From assembly GCA_963745765.1 (NCBI GenBank), contig CAVUYQ010000036.1:88214-152213 (forward strand): a stretch of 64,000 nucleotides of DNA. The letters run 5' to 3'. Positions 62,743 through 64,000 of this stretch are shown here, one piece after another (position 1 is the stretch's first letter; each line of letters starts with the position of its first letter). The stretch is from Ww85 sp963745765 (GTDB lineage Bacteria; Desulfobacterota; Desulfobulbia; Desulfobulbales; Desulfocapsaceae). Under the pieces are notes generated by a model. The model was not told where the DNA came from. It saw only the letters and a list, made by a program, of their open reading frames with translations, and searched no databases. The translations under genes were made by a program, and so were the position numbers.

Positions 62743-63099
62743 ATGAAGATTTTAGGTCTTGTAATTTTCTCTTTCATCCTAGGTTATGCTGTGCATTATA
62801 TTCTTGGTATTATGGTTTTTTTCGCGGGCTTATTTATAATAATGGGAACTCTTGATTTGTCGTCTGGCAAAAAATCGAAAGGCAGGAAAACACGCTCGAA
62901 AAAATCAAAAGATATGTCCCCAAGGATTAAATTTGAATTTTATATATTAGATACAGATAAAGAGATTCCAGTAAATAAATGGTTTCAAAAAAAAACTTCT
63001 AAAAATGAAGGCTCCCCGCGGCAAGCCACGGGGTATCGGGCCTATTCCTCTAAATGTAACGCGGCAAGCCGCGGGGAATTAGACCCTAAATTTGATTAA
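62743..63099 (+). CDS. Short membrane protein, 3' end overrun by palindromic repeats
   Basis: The 118-residue frame has one long or two short membrane helices (about 2-38). A basic linker (K-K-S-K-G-R-K-T-R-S-K-K-S-K) and a polar segment to about residue 85 follow. The last 30 codons lie inside two copies of a G+C-rich palindrome (63013-63076), so the original C-terminus may have ended earlier. AGGAGG lies 6 nt before the ATG. The base composition is richer in A+T than its neighbours, which suggests transfer. The family is not recognised. Confidence 0.6.
   Translation: MKILGLVIFSFILGYAVHYILGIMVFFAGLFIIMGTLDLSSGKKSKGRKTRSKKSKDMSPRIKFEFYILDTDKEIPVNKWFQKKTSKNEGSPRQATGYRAYSSKCNAASRGELDPKFD
63013..63076. 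repeat. Two palindromic repeats (GCGGCAAGCC core)
   Basis: TCCCCGCGGCAAGCCACGGGG at 63013-63033 and CGCGGCAAGCCGCGGGG at 63060-63076 share the core GCGGCAAGCC and each can fold into a hairpin. They have the look of short interspersed palindromic (REP-like) elements. Confidence 0.65.
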
Positions 63100-63194
63100 A
63101 ACACCGGAGCAATATAAGGAATGACACGAAGGTTGTAGGTGAGGTTGCAGGTTGCAACGCGTAAGGAGAAAAACAAAAAGTAACTTAAACGCTG

Positions 63195-63797
63195 CTAATG
63201 CGAGGAAGCATTAATAAAACATGCCCCCATAACTTCTTTATTGAGGCGGCCCACCACCGGGCGACATTCCTTTGGAAAGGCAACAAGCTTGTCAGCCACT
63301 TGCTGGCACGTCGCTTTTAGTAAATCACCTCTTCTATCTGTAAATTCCACTGCGTCTCCAACCTCCTTTCCTTCACACGCCTTAATCGCTTCAAGTGGCG
63401 GCCCACCAGCGGGCGACATTCCTTTGGGAACGGCAACAAGCTTATCTGCCACTTGCTGGCACGTCGCTTTTAGTAAATCACCTCTTCTATCTGTAAATTC
63501 CACTGCGTCTCCAACCTCCTTTCCTTCACACGCCTTAATCGCTTCAAGTGGCGGCCCACCAGCGGGCGACATTCCTTTGGGAACGGCAACAAGCTTATCA
63601 GCCACTTCCTGGCACGTCGCTTTTAGTAAATCACCTCTTCTATCGGTAAATTCCACCGCGTCTCCAACCTCCTTTCCTTCACACGCCTTAATCGCTTCAG
63701 GTGGCGGCCCCTGAAAGCCATGACGAAGCTTCTCATTACTATTGTCTGCGGCGAATCCGGTTACATTCAGCAGGATCAATAGCATAATTACGGCCAT
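63195..63797 (-). CDS. Exported protein of three 51-residue repeats, C-terminal frame altered
   Basis: The 200-residue frame has a signal peptide (about 1-17, ending F-A-A-D) and three near-identical units, each with P-P-x-E-A-I-K-A-C-E-G-K, G-D-A-V-E-F-T-D-R-R-G-D and A-T-C-Q-x-V-A-D-K-L-V-A. Two Cys per unit suggest a disulfide within the unit. Single-unit relatives of this P-P-x-E-A-x-x-A-C-x-G-K type occur as small secreted proteins of unknown role. In the third unit a base is missing near 63275; without the loss the protein would end P-G-G-G-P-P-Q at about 63238. The GAGAAG upstream gives the start at 63797. Confidence 0.75.
   Translation of the reverse strand: MAVIMLLILLNVTGFAADNSNEKLRHGFQGPPPEAIKACEGKEVGDAVEFTDRRGDLLKATCQEVADKLVAVPKGMSPAGGPPLEAIKACEGKEVGDAVEFTDRRGDLLKATCQQVADKLVAVPKGMSPAGGPPLEAIKACEGKEVGDAVEFTDRRGDLLKATCQQVADKLVAFPKECRPVVGRLNKEVMGACFINASSH
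63245..63702. repeat. Three tandem DNA repeats of about 153 bp
   Basis: Units begin GGCGGCCC at 63245, 63397 and 63550 (period 152, 153 and 153 bp) and differ at only a few positions. They code for the three repeats of the exported protein on the minus strand. High identity points to recent duplication. Confidence 0.9.
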
Positions 63798-64000
63798 TAC
63801 TTTCAGGCTTCTCTAGTTTTTTCCATGTCAATTCTCCTTTTAGCGGATGTTCCAAATAAAGGATGACCACAGTCAGTTCCCAACGTCAAGGAATTAGCGT
63901 GCCACGATAGTAAGTAAATTTTGCTCGTAAATACACGAAAGATGAGGGTAGGTCTCTCGGAGTCGGCTTGCCACTGCAGGCTTCAAACCACCTTAAACTG
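63798..64000. other. Right-hand end, no gene seen
   Basis: About 200 bp upstream of the repeat protein gene, holding its promoter region. No other feature is supported. Confidence 0.45.

Noticed and set aside
63013..63702. CRISPR array
   Set aside because: The repeats are either two short palindromes or three 153-bp coding units; there are no regular short repeats with unique spacers and no cas genes.

Overview
The window looks like a chromosomal piece of an anaerobic, Gram-negative Desulfobacterota (deltaproteobacterial) bacterium, most likely near the Desulfobulbales. The grounds are a class I desulfoferrodoxin, rubredoxin, a 12-heme cytochrome, a complete set of early lipid A genes using LpxI, fumarase class I, and selenocysteine decoding (SelB plus two genes read through an in-frame TGA). 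The lineage is an inference from gene content; no rRNA is present.

Layout. 1-6.7 kb: oxygen-defence and redox genes (desulfoferrodoxin, rubredoxin, flavodoxin-like protein, FAD oxidoreductase), a fragmentary cytochrome c oxidase cluster (subunits IV and II plus heme O synthase, no subunit I or III), a Lys/Cys-rich small protein and an ArsC-family selenoprotein. 6.8-13 kb: recA-cinA-mtaB-mnmA on the minus strand and a U32 peptidase-family gene. 13-25.4 kb: fumarase, a left-handed beta-helix protein, lon, mltG, nadE, a multiheme cytochrome, hflX and pyrE. 25.6-35.4 kb: an envelope block on the plus strand (glmS, namZ, lpxD, fabZ, lpxA, lpxI, murU-like, amgK-like, der) joining hexosamine supply, lipid A and peptidoglycan recycling. 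35.4-42.7 kb: aminotransferase, DjlA-like protein, ftsY, mrp, an MBL hydrolase and selB. 42.7-47 kb: a radical SAM RiPP maturase gene broken in several places, an unassigned broken ORF and a secreted C69 dipeptidase. 47-54.5 kb: tilS, an Hpt protein, mpl, tRNA-Leu, a ybeY-pdxJ fusion, phoH and a periplasmic DsbA-like selenoprotein with a U-P-Y-C active site. 54.7-61 kb: tRNA-Leu, then tig-clpP-clpX-lon and tRNA-Val/tRNA-Asp. 61-64 kb: accessory DNA with a group II intron scrambled by inversion, a short membrane protein ending in palindromic repeats, and an exported protein made of three nearly identical 51-residue repeats.

The most notable results are the two selenoproteins, each of which ordinary gene calling splits or misses at the TGA codon, in the same window as selB. 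Others are the in-frame YbeY-PdxJ fusion, a PyrE with a Cys4 C-terminal extension, an HflX whose conserved N-terminus points to an ATT start, and the inverted intron. Three genes (namZ, der, radical SAM) carry frameshifts, and every one can be repaired by deleting a single base. Because der is essential in the bacteria where this has been tested, at least part of this pattern probably reflects base-insertion errors in the assembly rather than gene decay.
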